Assembly: GCA_039969155.1 (NCBI GenBank)
Contig: JBDVOJ010000051.1
Span: forward strand, 20,261-84,260
From: GCA-002733465 sp039969155
GTDB taxonomy: Bacteria > Pseudomonadota > Gammaproteobacteria > Enterobacterales > Kangiellaceae
Reading direction: 5' to 3'
Length of the DNA: 64,000 nt
In this document: piece after piece, positions 19,001-28,104 of the stretch
Layout: every line of letters starts with the position of its first letter
How positions within the stretch are numbered: the stretch's first letter is position 1
Program-made: the position numbers and the translations under genes
The notes under the pieces: model-generated
The model's database searches: none
What the model was told of the DNA's origin: nothing
The model's input: the letters and a program-made list of their open reading frames with translations, nothing else

Positions 19001-19130
19001 ATACCTGAGGTAACTGTTCATCCACTCCCCAAGTCTTTGAATTATATTGAGATATTTCGCGATCAGAATCTAAAGCCAATACCGAGCCTGCTAGTAGCTC
19101 AGCAATGAGTAAAACTAGGATGTATAACAA
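16074..19130 (-). CDS. Two-component-propeller sensor with C-terminal GGDEF domain (diguanylate cyclase)
   Basis: A 1018-residue membrane sensor. Signal peptide at 1-19, then many WVGTxxG / LWxGTxxG repeats (about 50-600) that fold as regulator propellers, a Y_Y_Y domain (about 680-760, with the LPAGDYIFEVKASN stretch), one membrane helix (about 765-785), a short coiled coil and a GGDEF domain. The active site is GGEEF and an RDGD inhibitory site lies five residues before it, so it should make c-di-GMP and be product-inhibited. The ligand of the periplasmic propeller is unknown; related receptors often sense polysaccharides. It appears to be a single-gene unit. Confidence 0.9.
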   Translation of the reverse strand: MLYILVLLIAELLAGSVLALDSDREISQYNSKTWGVDEQLPQVSVTALAQDSKGYVWVGTQSGIARFNGKEFVSFNRSNTAAFKSNIVKDILVDSQNTLWVLTENGIAFAEQEGFQAVSLEPNDLVKPYRILEHKQTIIVASTNGLHKVVNRKIEPFLLSKESFALKSVNQTLYVGGRGQFTTIVNGKTQIYKLPVGYQSAIINAFALQSEGIWLATSEGPLVVRKDKIEVPQDLLGLNGENISDLHLDEQGILWIAAESRLVRYYQGERFNPQEKPSYHRVSKFMQDREGALWFGTSDRGLIRLTDSWSVRFSEFQGLKENLVWSVAVNSAGSLFVGTQQGIYKFVNKRFELLLQPNKLVNSAAYTLYFDHDDTLWVGTKAGLQSFNIRNENNSHPAISNVSGNMQESGRWLAGLQIQAIYRDSQSRLWVGTEQGMFLREQAAGNFIQVGIDNNTKSRSFRAIKEFKNQLYFGTQNGLLLYEESTGRLNSSKYFEDSFVTSLIEIGDLLLAGSYGEGLGVFDGVNWHSVRVKQGLVFDSSFSLTPYSDSIWVSGFDGVYRLYFKSLSEYVSGQRKDVSTEPVLKDSGYLAGSEKAYCCNGAGHAKSVRLNDAIWYPTRKGVLKLQPIKVVRDLPTVQTFIEQINSPDGLVDMYFIDQGIHQYKKRQFVARDISFRFNGLTSLDEGLVKYQYRLIGYSPQWKSNGSDREVFYTNLPAGDYIFEVKASNREGVWAELPTSLEFTIQARYHETFIFKLAVLVASLILLYLFYLFIGARNKRKVEALEQLILKKTEALIVANQELAAANKQLTVHSYTDPLTGIHNRRYFVKQIVSDISHYVRTSDNRSSVANMVFILADIDFFKNINDEFGHYTGDEVLKQVVGCLQESIRDGDYLIRWGGEEFLLVLRPDHVSQIEELCDRLLSTIKSKQFIGVESEKIKLTISLGFSFYPMKQKLITKWSWEQAIETADKALYQAKHSGRNRWVGFQLLPSVIDSFEQDESHSINDQDFQRFSGSCPE

Positions 19131-19260
19131 GCGAAACTTAAAAGTGATATGTCACCTACTATCAAACCGAAGCAGTTTGTTGAATCAACCTTATCTAGCA
19201 TTAATATAAGAATAGCAGCTATGATTCATTCTAACCGCATTTTATATGGATCTAGAAGCC

Positions 19261-22200
19261 CTAGTAAAGTGCCTGTTCTAATTTATCAAATTGCTTTTGA
19301 AGTTTTTTCGCGGAGACACCGCCCATTACTTTAATATTGGGTGCAAACAAACTAATTCGGTATTCTTGGAGCATCCAAAAGAGAGTGCTCATTGGTTGTC
19401 TCATGGCCTCAACGCTACTAGTCGCGGATAATTCCTGCCACCAGTTTTGCCACTCTAACCAATTTTCTAAACTTGCCTGTTCTTTAGGAAAGTTCTCTTT
19501 AATTCTTTTAATTCTAGCTTCAATAGCGTCTAAATACCTCAAATAATTGGATAACAAGTTTTCCTTTTGCTCTAGAATTCTATCTAAAGTCCAAAGACGA
19601 GAAATCTCTGCCTTAATATCGATGACCGAGTCTGTGTAAACATTACTGGTAAGACTCGAAAGCTTAAGAAAAATATTATTTATCCTTCTTAACATTTTCA
19701 AAGAACCATTTAAATTCTCTGCGACTTCGCTGCGTACCTCTGATTTAAACTGTTCGGCTAATAACAAATAAGCATCCTGATCAATAACCGAATGCTGTTG
19801 CGAAGCGGTCATTGTTAAAGCGACCGAAAATGCAATCCAATCAACCAGTTGTGAAAAGCCCCCAAATCTCAAGTTCAGTTTTTCCAGTTCTTTTCTTTCT
19901 GGCCAACTATTTTTGATCGATTTAATCACCCTTGCATTTGTTAACAATAGCAATCGAGCGACACCCCGTTGGTGATAGAATTTGGCATCCTCTAAGCTAG
20001 CAAAATCAGTTAACTCGACATGGGTAACACAGTCCTTAATACCTGAAAATATTCGAATCGTTTGCCCTTGCTTCGTTCGGACATATTCAAGACCTTGAAA
20101 CTCAGAGGGCCAATCGAGTCGTTTAGAGTTTGAGATTGGCGACTTAAGTTTGTCTTTTGTTGTTTGCTTAGCTTGTTGTTTAACTTGTTTCTTCACATAA
20201 GACAATTGTGTGGATAAAACTGGTTTTTTAGCTTTTTCGTTACTGGTTTTAAACTTCATTTTTAAATGAAGCGGTATTTCATCCAAATTGATCATGTCTG
20301 GGGTTATGGTCACGTCGTTTAACTTGGATAAAGTACTAATCAAGAGCGATTTAAAATTTTGTTTTTGGTAATCGCCTTTAACGATCGCTTGGTAACAAAG
20401 GTTGGCGGTGTCGGCAACAGGGATCAATTGTTTTCTTATTGGCTTAGGTAAACTTTTTAGCACGGCTTGGATCTTTTCAGATAAGTAGCCTGGCACTAGC
20501 CATTCGAAGTCTTCCTGCTTGAATTGCAACAACATTTCATGCGGAATATCCACGGCTACACCATCTTCTGGATTTCCAGGAGAAAAACTATAAGATACTG
20601 GAAGCGTCACACCATTAACTGTAATTTCCGATGGGTAATCTTCTAGCGAGTTTGACTCTTTGGTTAACAATTCCTCTCGAGTGAACTGTAATTTTTGATT
20701 ACGTGCATTCCAGTCCTTTTTTAACCACTTTGTTAAACTTTGACTAGAGACAACTTGTTCAGGTAACTTGTTAGCATACAACTGAGCTAACTCTTGTTCG
20801 CCAATTCTAAGATCGGTTTGGCGTAACTTTTGCTGTTGCTCTTCAATGTCGAGTAAAATCGATTGATTTTTTGTTAAGAAAGGAAACGACTTAGGAAGCT
20901 GCGCTTTAGCAAGTCCGTCGAGTAAAAATACTTCTCTTGAAAGTTCTGGCGCTATACTACTGCTATTGACTAGTCGCTTAGCGGTGATCATCAATCCTAA
21001 AACAGTTTGATCTAAAAAGTAGGCAGCATGCCCCTTAGCTTTACGCCAATGAATATCTTTGTAGTTGTTTTTAACTAAGTGTGGCACCGCCTGTTCAATC
21101 CATTGCGGCTTTACGGGAAAATTAGTACGTGCATAGACTTTATCGGTTTCGACTAACTCTGTTGACAGCAACCATTCATTCTTCTTTTTGAATAGTACCG
21201 ATGACGGATGGATCCAAACTTTTAATCCTCGGGCACCTTGATAATAATGCTCTGGAGTCTTCTTTAATAAATGGCCAACAAAACCGCAAATTAATCCTCG
21301 ATGAATTTCATCGTCCGAGGCTTTTTGCTGGTTAGCCGTAATTCCTAATTCAGATAGATTTTCTTTACTTTGAAAGTAAACATTTCGCCACTCTAACCAA
21401 CCGACAAAATTAATAAAGTGCTTTTGGCACCAGTTCTTAAACTTACTTGAAGATAATTCTTGCCGTTTCTTTTCTAGAAAAAACCATAGTTTTAATACTG
21501 ATAAAACATCCGAAGTTTCATCTCGATATTGAGCATGACTTTGTTCAGCTTTTTGTTGTTTTTCAAGAGGTCTCATCCGAACGTCTCGAACACTTAAAAA
21601 GCTACTGATGATCAGCATTTCATTAACCGCATTAGAATTCGGTTCCAATAGAATTCTAGCTAGTTGCGGATCGACAACCATTGCTGACATTTTTCGGCCA
21701 ATTTGGGTTAATCGCTGCTCTGAGTCAACCGCCGCTAACTCGAATAACAAATTGAAAGCGACTTTCCATTGTCTTTCATCCGGCTTTTGAATAAATGGAA
21801 AACTCTCGACGTCATCAACCTTTAGAGATTTTAATCTAAGCACAACTGATGATAAATTAGTCCGACTTATTTCAGCTTCAGTAAACTCCACCCGACTGTC
21901 AAAATCTTCTTCCGAATACAGGCGATAACAAATACCAGGACAAATACGACCACAACGCCCTTTCCGTTGATCGGCGCTCGCTCGCGAGACTTTTTCGACT
22001 GGTAGTTGCTGAATTTTATTTCGCTGGCTATAACGACTAATTCTTGCCGTTCCAATATCAATGACAAATACGATATTGGGGATGGTTAATGATGTTTCTG
22101 CAACGTTGGTCGCTATGATTATTTTTCTGCGTTGTGAGCTCTTAAAGATAGCTTGCTGTTCTTTGATGCCTAAACGCGCGAACAACGGATGTATCTCACA

Positions 22201-23130
22201 ATCGACTAGTTTCTGTTTACGCAAGAACTTGTCAAGATTTTTTATCTCCGCTTCGCCATGAGAAAAAATTAGAATATCACCAGTAGAATGACTGATACAT
22301 TGGTCCACAGCATTTACGACTCCTGTAAAAATAGGATCATCATTAGAGTCATTTTCAAGCTGCTCTTCCAAGGGTTGATAGATGACTTCTACCGGATAAG
22401 TTCTGCCTTCGACTAAAACCACCGGCGCGTCATTAAAGTATTTTGAAAAGCTGTCGGGATCGATAGTTGCGGAAGTAACGATCACTTTTAACTCTGGACG
22501 TTTGAGCAGAAGTTTTTTTAGAAAACCCAACAAGAAATCGATATTTAAGCTACGTTCATGCGCTTCATCAATAATGACAACTTCATACTCACTCAGCAGC
22601 GGGTCTGACTGCAATTCAGCTAACAAAATCCCGTCAGTCATCAACTTGACTCGGGTATTAGAGCTAGTCTTGTCAGCAAACCTCACACTGTAACCGACCA
22701 ACTCTCCCAACGGTGTTGAGACCTCCTCTGCAATTCGACTGGCAACACTAGTGGCAGCTACGCGACGAGGCTGGGTATGTGCAATTTTTCCGCGCCGCCC
22801 AAAACCGGCATTGAGACATATCTTTGGAAGCTGCGTGGTCTTCCCACATCCAGTTTCCCCTGCAACTATGACGACCTGATTGTCACGAATTAGCTCACTT
22901 ATCTGCTCTGCTTTTTGTGCGATTGGTAACTCAGGGTCTATATCGAGTGGACTGATTCTGGTGTCGATTTGTTGTGTAATGCTGGTTGATTTTTGTTTAA
23001 TTGCTTGTAGTTTTTGATCCAGCTTGTCAGAAGGCTGACCTCGCTTTTTACGAGTAGCAATTTTTCGCTCGAGCGAAAATAATTTGCCTAAGTCTTTAGT
23101 TTGGATGGAGTGAGTTTCGAAAGTACGCAT
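19261..23130 (-). CDS. hrpA: ATP-dependent RNA helicase HrpA
   Basis: A 1289-residue DEAH-box helicase, the full length for HrpA. Walker A GETGCGKTTQ, DEAH in IIDEAHERS, SATID, then the helicase C, HA2 and OB-fold regions and the long C-terminal domain DUF3418 typical of HrpA. In E. coli it rescues stalled or collided ribosomes. It lies between the propeller diguanylate cyclase and a lipase-like gene on the same strand, but a terminator at 23171-23203 cuts it off from the latter. Confidence 0.95.
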   Translation of the reverse strand: MRTFETHSIQTKDLGKLFSLERKIATRKKRGQPSDKLDQKLQAIKQKSTSITQQIDTRISPLDIDPELPIAQKAEQISELIRDNQVVIVAGETGCGKTTQLPKICLNAGFGRRGKIAHTQPRRVAATSVASRIAEEVSTPLGELVGYSVRFADKTSSNTRVKLMTDGILLAELQSDPLLSEYEVVIIDEAHERSLNIDFLLGFLKKLLLKRPELKVIVTSATIDPDSFSKYFNDAPVVLVEGRTYPVEVIYQPLEEQLENDSNDDPIFTGVVNAVDQCISHSTGDILIFSHGEAEIKNLDKFLRKQKLVDCEIHPLFARLGIKEQQAIFKSSQRRKIIIATNVAETSLTIPNIVFVIDIGTARISRYSQRNKIQQLPVEKVSRASADQRKGRCGRICPGICYRLYSEEDFDSRVEFTEAEISRTNLSSVVLRLKSLKVDDVESFPFIQKPDERQWKVAFNLLFELAAVDSEQRLTQIGRKMSAMVVDPQLARILLEPNSNAVNEMLIISSFLSVRDVRMRPLEKQQKAEQSHAQYRDETSDVLSVLKLWFFLEKKRQELSSSKFKNWCQKHFINFVGWLEWRNVYFQSKENLSELGITANQQKASDDEIHRGLICGFVGHLLKKTPEHYYQGARGLKVWIHPSSVLFKKKNEWLLSTELVETDKVYARTNFPVKPQWIEQAVPHLVKNNYKDIHWRKAKGHAAYFLDQTVLGLMITAKRLVNSSSIAPELSREVFLLDGLAKAQLPKSFPFLTKNQSILLDIEEQQQKLRQTDLRIGEQELAQLYANKLPEQVVSSQSLTKWLKKDWNARNQKLQFTREELLTKESNSLEDYPSEITVNGVTLPVSYSFSPGNPEDGVAVDIPHEMLLQFKQEDFEWLVPGYLSEKIQAVLKSLPKPIRKQLIPVADTANLCYQAIVKGDYQKQNFKSLLISTLSKLNDVTITPDMINLDEIPLHLKMKFKTSNEKAKKPVLSTQLSYVKKQVKQQAKQTTKDKLKSPISNSKRLDWPSEFQGLEYVRTKQGQTIRIFSGIKDCVTHVELTDFASLEDAKFYHQRGVARLLLLTNARVIKSIKNSWPERKELEKLNLRFGGFSQLVDWIAFSVALTMTASQQHSVIDQDAYLLLAEQFKSEVRSEVAENLNGSLKMLRRINNIFLKLSSLTSNVYTDSVIDIKAEISRLWTLDRILEQKENLLSNYLRYLDAIEARIKRIKENFPKEQASLENWLEWQNWWQELSATSSVEAMRQPMSTLFWMLQEYRISLFAPNIKVMGGVSAKKLQKQFDKLEQALY

Positions 23131-23170
23131 AATGCAGATTGCATTCTCAGTATTTTAAGATCAGATAGAT

Positions 23171-23203
23171 AAAAAGCAAAAAGCCTGCTATAGAGCAGGC
23201 TCT
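23171..23203 (-). terminator. Rho-independent terminator after the lipase-like gene
   Basis: On the minus strand AGCCTGCT-CTAT-AGCAGGCT followed by a T-rich tract (TTTTTGCTTTTT). It lies between the stop codon of the hydrolase gene (23226) and the hrpA start. Confidence 0.85.
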
Positions 23204-23225
23204 GATAAAACGACCTGAGAAAAAA

Positions 23226-24053
23226 CTAATCCCAGAACGAGTGAGGAGCTCGAAGCTCTCCAATAAAATCGGCAACCGGTTTATAAAAATCTTTGTCTTC
23301 CCAGTAGCCTGTATGACATGCAGGATTCCAAGAGGTTGCAGCACTTCCGACATTGATTTCAAAATCACCATCAACATGCTTATCAAACTCTTCTGAAAGT
23401 CCCTTAAGTGGATAAGCCACGATATCGTCTTTATCATAGAAGTTGTACCAACGAGAACGCTTAGCTAAATCGGCTGGTAATGCTTCACCGGTAATCTTGC
23501 ACGAATGTCCTAGCTCTGAATCAAGGCCTTCTAGCGTGTACATACCTTGCGGGTTACCAAAAGTGATATATCCCACTAAGGTTTTCATCGTTTCAAAGTT
23601 ACTCAGTTGACTCTTACCTTCTTGCATCGACTTGATGAAATGACTCATCATCACACCACCATACGAGTGAGCTAATACAACAAGAGGCGTTTCATCAGTG
23701 TTTACTCGTCGGTGAGAAGCAAATTTACGCATGCCATCTTTTATACGATTATTAATCGACTCGTAAACTTCCGTACCCGGCGTATATAAAAGAGCAAGCG
23801 CTTGGGTATCCGTCATAATTTGGCGTAAGTTTTGGTAAGCTAAATCACCTTTATAATTAGCTTTCTTACGAAAAGCTTCCAGCTCATCACGAACTAAATC
23901 AGCCCAGTAAATTTCAAAGAACAGTAGATCATCTTCCAGACGCCCTTCTGCGCCTTTGACATATTCTTCTGTGATTCGGTGTTTTAGCTCAACAGAATAG
24001 AATTCCTCTTCGCTCCCCAAACCATGAATGACCGCGATCGCTAGTCTTTTCAT
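23226..24053 (-). CDS. Alpha/beta hydrolase, lipase-like
   Basis: A 275-residue protein starting MKRLAIAVIHGLGSEEEFY, the HG oxyanion motif of alpha/beta hydrolases. The nucleophile elbow is VVLAHSYGGVMMSHF, with Ala in place of the first Gly of GxSxG. There is no signal peptide, so it is cytoplasmic. A C-terminal His near HVDGDFEIN or ACHTGYW may complete the triad. The substrate is unknown. The start ATG 24053 has the strong ribosome-binding site AGAGGAGA. It ends at the terminator at 23171-23203. Confidence 0.75.
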   Translation of the reverse strand: MKRLAIAVIHGLGSEEEFYSVELKHRITEEYVKGAEGRLEDDLLFFEIYWADLVRDELEAFRKKANYKGDLAYQNLRQIMTDTQALALLYTPGTEVYESINNRIKDGMRKFASHRRVNTDETPLVVLAHSYGGVMMSHFIKSMQEGKSQLSNFETMKTLVGYITFGNPQGMYTLEGLDSELGHSCKITGEALPADLAKRSRWYNFYDKDDIVAYPLKGLSEEFDKHVDGDFEINVGSAATSWNPACHTGYWEDKDFYKPVADFIGELRAPHSFWD

Positions 24054-24363
24054 TTGTTCTCCTCTCTCTTAGGTCTTATTTGCCTATTCTTAGCCTAACT
24101 GCAACCAATAAAGGCTATCTTGTTGTATTGTTAGTGGCTAATCATAAAATAATCAGGCGGTCATTACTAGTGTAAATCCACAAACATTACAGCAAACAAG
24201 CAATTCTTAAATTAATGCTATGTTATTGATAACTAGTAAGTTCTTTTTTAAATTGGCTGGCGATTTCACGCGATAAATATCGATCGACGGAAATTCAACA
24301 TTATTGACAAGCATTTAACCGATCAACCGAGCCAAAGCGAACCTTGTTTTCGGTTGGTAACTT
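24054..24363. other. 310-bp AT-rich intergenic region
   Basis: No gene or clear RNA is seen. It holds the ribosome-binding site and presumably the promoter of the lipase-like gene, and the 3' flank of the glycosylase gene. Confidence 0.5.
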
Positions 24364-25047
24364 CTATTCTGAGTAGTTTTCGCCGATTGAACAGGCAATG
24401 GTGCGACTAATCTCTGAGAAGGAACATCCTGATTGCTGATGCCAGTCATTAAAAGCTGCCTGAACCAATTTTAAATCCCTTTGTGAGGTTGGGTGCTTAT
24501 TGATTAAATTCTGACCAATTAGGTATTGAACCACATCACGTGTTAACAAAAAGGTGTCTTTTCCAACCGTTCTCAAAAAATACGGACCGGTATTTCCGCC
24601 AAGTCGACTACCGTGTTTTTTTAAATAAAGCCACAACAAGGTTATTTCTTCAGCGGGCCACTCGGCAACAAATTCTCCAAAACTTCCGTTCTTTTCACTA
24701 ATTTCTTGGATAAAGAAAGCATTGTCTCGAACCGATTTGACCTTAGTGAAATTTCTGATAATCCGTTTATCCTGAGCCATTCGCTCAATCTGTTCGTCAC
24801 TGGCAAGTTCTAATTTGTGTGGCTCAAATCCCCAAAACACCTCTTCAAAGCCAGGCCATTTGTTTTCAACCACCCGCCAAACAAAGCCAGATTGAAAGAT
24901 TTTTTTGGTCATTTCTGCCAAATAGACGCTGTTGGGCAGTGCGATTAGCTGTTTCTTTGAAGCAGGCTTTGGCATTAACTCACTGAGGTTGGATTTGCCA
25001 AGTTTACGCTCAATGGCTCTTTTCTGGATTTTGCTGAATTTTTCCAA
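24364..25047 (-). CDS. DNA-3-methyladenine glycosylase I family protein
   Basis: A 227-residue protein of the Tag family (adenine glycosylase fold). The stretch YLAEMTKKIFQSGFVWRVV and the following KWPGFEEVFWGF match the helix that binds the damaged base, and IIRNFTKVKSVRDNA and GPYFLRTVGKD fit the rest of the fold. Tag proteins remove 3-methyladenine from alkylated DNA. It is longer than E. coli Tag (187 residues) because of an N-terminal extension, and zinc-site conservation could not be confirmed. It forms a short unit of its own. Confidence 0.8.
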   Translation of the reverse strand: MEKFSKIQKRAIERKLGKSNLSELMPKPASKKQLIALPNSVYLAEMTKKIFQSGFVWRVVENKWPGFEEVFWGFEPHKLELASDEQIERMAQDKRIIRNFTKVKSVRDNAFFIQEISEKNGSFGEFVAEWPAEEITLLWLYLKKHGSRLGGNTGPYFLRTVGKDTFLLTRDVVQYLIGQNLINKHPTSQRDLKLVQAAFNDWHQQSGCSFSEISRTIACSIGENYSE

Positions 25048-25095
25048 GGTTAAAACTATCTAACAGACAATGACTGATAATGGCAGAATAACATT

Positions 25096-25130
25096 GCTAA
25101 ACCACAATGAAAACAGCATTGTGGTTTAGC
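25096..25130. repeat. Perfect 14-bp inverted repeat
   Basis: GCTAAACCACAATG, a 7-base loop, then its exact reverse complement. It lies just downstream of the secreted-protein gene (stop at 25150) and upstream of the glycosylase start. There is no U tract on either strand, so it is either a non-standard terminator, an RNA-stabilising hairpin or a protein site. Confidence 0.75.
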
Positions 25131-25149
25131 TAATAAATAGATTATTCGG

Positions 25150-26397
25150 CTAGAGTTTATCGCAAGCGAAGTCGTAGATAGGTCCAATTCCTGAGACTTG
25201 CAAATTAGTATAGCTGGAACCGTCATAGTCCTGACGGTAGTTAAGCATTTGATATCGGCATCGGCCGTCAGGATGCTTCATAATCACGACTCCGCCAATC
25301 ACTTTTCCAGTAATAATACCGGTGAGTCTATTGCGTGTGATTGACCAATCAGATTGAGTCAAATAGGTTTTTATAAGACTTTCTTTCCAAGACCAAGCCT
25401 GAGCCCAGCGGCTGGCAGCATCCAGCAATTGTTGCTTATCGGAGTACACTAAGCCTTCTTTAGGTAATTCACGGGCTGCATCCTTGGCAGACTTCTCTGC
25501 TAATGCTTTTTGCTCGAAATACGATTTAGCTTTCGCAAAATATTCGCCCATCATCGAATCTAAAGTATTTTGCATCTGCTTACTCTGAAGAATCTTTCTA
25601 ATGTAAGCTTGATTGTTTGAATAAACATTGTATTTGCTGTGCTTACTCCATTCAGTTCGACCGAAACCCGAAGCGTTTGCAAAGGTGTAGACCAGCACGC
25701 CATCTTTGAGGTCAAATAAGTAATAACTAGACGCATTACGATAAACATCCACACCAATAACGCCACTTTCTTCCGGTAAAATTTTATATTCAACCATTGA
25801 ACAACTATCACAAGGCTTAACCAAAACAGATTTTTTGCCTTTTTCATTAAACTCTATTGAATAACTAGACTGTATTTTTCCGCCATGTTTCTGCGGTACC
25901 GCCAAGAAGTACTCTCCACCAGAATGCGCCATCTCACCCACTTCTTGATTCATGATTTTATGCGATAAATCAATGGCAAACTTTTCGACGCTAGCGCGAT
26001 CGAAGTTAGCCGCAGCCTGTTGGTCGCGAGTATACAGATTTGCATGGCCAATTTTTGACCAAACCTTACGCCCTAATAAACCATCAGGCTGTACTAACAC
26101 AAAACTATTTTCATTAAGCGGAATTAAATAGAGACCCGAAGTCATGAATACTGGCGTACCTAAGGTTTTTGACGGTTCTTGTTGAAAAGAGTAAACAGCC
26201 GGTGGACATGATTGGCATGCGGCGACAGCAATCACCGTTTTATTGCCCAATTGACCATATTGCATGAGAACTTTGGATTTGCCTCTTTCCGGCACGCCTA
26301 AATAGTATTCTCCATTCACACTGGCTTCAGTTAGCTCTAAAGCGTGTACATTGTAGTTAAACAAAACGACCAAAAGGCCCAACAACCACTTATTCAT
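25150..26397 (-). CDS. Secreted protein with two tandem Cys-x-Ser-Cys modules
   Basis: A 415-residue exported protein of unknown function. Signal peptide MNKWLLGLLVVLFNYNVHA, then two similar modules at about residues 28-130 and 160-265. Each begins GEYYLGVP or GEYFLAVP, has a CQSC or CDSC motif about 40 residues on, and ends in KVWSKIGHANLY or TEWSKHSKYNVY. This points to an internal duplication. A charged helix (about 265-320) and a C-terminal domain of about 100 residues follow. The CxxC pairs could form redox disulphides or a metal site. No family was recognised and no operon partner is evident. Confidence 0.75.
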   Translation of the reverse strand: MNKWLLGLLVVLFNYNVHALELTEASVNGEYYLGVPERGKSKVLMQYGQLGNKTVIAVAACQSCPPAVYSFQQEPSKTLGTPVFMTSGLYLIPLNENSFVLVQPDGLLGRKVWSKIGHANLYTRDQQAAANFDRASVEKFAIDLSHKIMNQEVGEMAHSGGEYFLAVPQKHGGKIQSSYSIEFNEKGKKSVLVKPCDSCSMVEYKILPEESGVIGVDVYRNASSYYLFDLKDGVLVYTFANASGFGRTEWSKHSKYNVYSNNQAYIRKILQSKQMQNTLDSMMGEYFAKAKSYFEQKALAEKSAKDAARELPKEGLVYSDKQQLLDAASRWAQAWSWKESLIKTYLTQSDWSITRNRLTGIITGKVIGGVVIMKHPDGRCRYQMLNYRQDYDGSSYTNLQVSGIGPIYDFACDKL

Positions 26398-26682
26398 AAT
26401 TCTCCTTTTATCATGATTACTTATTCTGCTAATAATTCAGCTTAGCTTGGTATCAGTCGCTCTGCTTGGCTTATTTTTTAGACATCGCTATTCCACTAAT
26501 TTCTGTTTAAATAAATCATAAAATGCTCGCCTAAATCCCACTTTTCTCAGTATAAATCAGAGTTCAATATGTGCCGATACGTTTTATTGCTTTTTGAGAT
26601 GTTTAGCGATCCCATGTTGCAGTGCAGGCGCTAATGTTATAGATTCTAAGAATAATTGTGTTAAGTATTAAAGGGAATAAGG

Positions 26683-27393
26683 ATGGCCATTAAGTCAATT
26701 AGCAAGTCAAAAGGCAAGAGCAACACGCCGATCTATGATCTTTTTAGCAAAGTTAAAACCAAACGCCACTCACGCCCTCGCAAGAAAGATATTCGAGGAA
26801 CCGGTAATGTGATTGAGTGTCATAACTCAAGTCTCAAAAAGGCCACATTTGAAATTTGGGGCAACAATAATCGGATCGTCATTGGCGATAATTGCCTACT
26901 CGACAATGTAACCTTTCATATTGAAGGCGACGACCAGTATGTTGAAATTGGTGATAATGTCGCTTTTAATATTGCTGGAAGTATTTGGTTAGAAGATCAC
27001 CATTGCAGCCTAACCATCGGCGAAGAATCAACCTTTGAAAACGTACACTTGGCGGTCACCGAGCCCTACTCTTCACTTACCATTGGTAAGGACTGCATGT
27101 TCTCCTACGACATTGATGTTCGAACCGGAGATTCTCATTCGGTCATCGTCGATGAAGACAACAAACGAACTAACTATGCTCAAAATATCTCTTTTGGGGA
27201 TCATGTTTGGGTAGCTTCTCATTGTGTCATTTTGAAAGGCGCCAGAATTGGTAGTAATTCCATTATTGGGACTCGGTGTGTCGTGACTAAGTCATTTCCT
27301 GAGGAAGGTGTGGTTTTGGGGGGAAATCCGGCTAAGATTATTAAGCGTGGGATTAATTGGAAACGTGAGAGGGTATATGATCAGCAACCATAA
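26683..27393 (+). CDS. Acyltransferase with left-handed beta-helix (hexapeptide repeats)
   Basis: A 236-residue protein made of hexapeptide-like repeats (for example IVIGDNCLLDNVTF, YVEIGDNVAF, SLTIGEES and SSLTIGKDC) and a C-terminal VWVASHCVILKGARIG and VVLGGNPAKIIKRG segment. This is the signature of the LbH acetyltransferases that modify sugars in polysaccharides and lipopolysaccharide. The acceptor is unknown. The catalytic His is likely in WVASHC. It is a single gene with a ribosome-binding site (AAGGGAATAAGG); a repeat-bounded element begins about 110 bp downstream. Confidence 0.8.
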   Translation: MAIKSISKSKGKSNTPIYDLFSKVKTKRHSRPRKKDIRGTGNVIECHNSSLKKATFEIWGNNNRIVIGDNCLLDNVTFHIEGDDQYVEIGDNVAFNIAGSIWLEDHHCSLTIGEESTFENVHLAVTEPYSSLTIGKDCMFSYDIDVRTGDSHSVIVDEDNKRTNYAQNISFGDHVWVASHCVILKGARIGSNSIIGTRCVVTKSFPEEGVVLGGNPAKIIKRGINWKRERVYDQQP

Positions 27394-27505
27394 GGTTGTT
27401 TGATTCTTTTGGTGCTGGAATTGGACGCTGGTTTCGATTCACACTTTAGATTTTAGCTCATATTGGCGGATGCTAATTTTCCAAAAGGGACATTCTTTTT
27501 TTTAT

Positions 27506-28104
27506 TGAACCAAAAATAAGACTAAGACCAAGGTCAAAAGCGTTTCGCAGCGCTGCGCTCTGACTGCGAGTTACTTTTTTCAATAGCAAAAAAAGTAACC
27601 AAAAACGCCAATGTCGTTCGCACTGGGCACCGCGATTAGGGGTCTTATTTGCATGAATTGCAGTACACTGCGTTTACCCTCCCATTTCCAGCAAAGTCCG
27701 TAAGAGCTTGGTTTCGAATTTGCCCAGAGGCTGCGTGCACCCCGACATCCCCACTTCCATCGGAGCAGTGGAAAAGCTGTTTCAAGCCTGAAATCTACTC
27801 ATTGGTTGACCGTGAATCACCAGTCCGTAATAGCCGCTAGGCGGGTAAATCTTTAGCAATGATATTCACGTCACTAATAACGTGTAAAGAAAGAATGCTC
27901 AAAGTAAGTAGCAATGGGATGGGCCACACAGGCGAACAGGTGCTAGGCGTTCCACAGTACGAAAAGACAAAACATTAGGTCAATTTCGGTAGCACAGTGC
28001 CAACGACCAAAGCCTTTTTGCCTTCTTTTTTGGCTAGAAAAAAGAAGGTCGCAGTCAGAGCGCAGCGCTGCGAAATGCTTTTGACTTTGAACTTATTTTG
28101 GGTC
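27506..28104. mobile_element. Gene-less element with inverted-repeat ends (MITE-like)
   Basis: Arms at 27506-27569 and 28049-28104 are inverted copies; the core GGTCAAAAGC, one variable base, then TTTCGCAGCGCTGCGCTCTGA and CTGCGA is the same in both. Just inside each arm is a T-rich hairpin: GTTACTTTTTT and AAAAAAGTAAC at 27571-27598, and CCTTCTTTTTT and AAAAAAGAAGG at 28021-28047. The roughly 420-bp centre is more GC-rich than the neighbours and has no credible gene. The symmetric structure fits a non-autonomous mobile or REP-like composite repeat. The rest of 27394-28312 shows nothing else. Confidence 0.7.

Noticed and set aside
23147..23437. 96-codon frame overlapping the lipase-like gene
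   Set aside because: It overlaps the lipase-like gene in another frame and runs through its terminator; the lipase-like gene has a clear ribosome-binding site and family motifs.
27649..27840. 63-codon open frame inside the inverted-repeat element
   Set aside because: It lies in repeat-like sequence, has no convincing ribosome-binding site and no family resemblance; the element explains the open frame.
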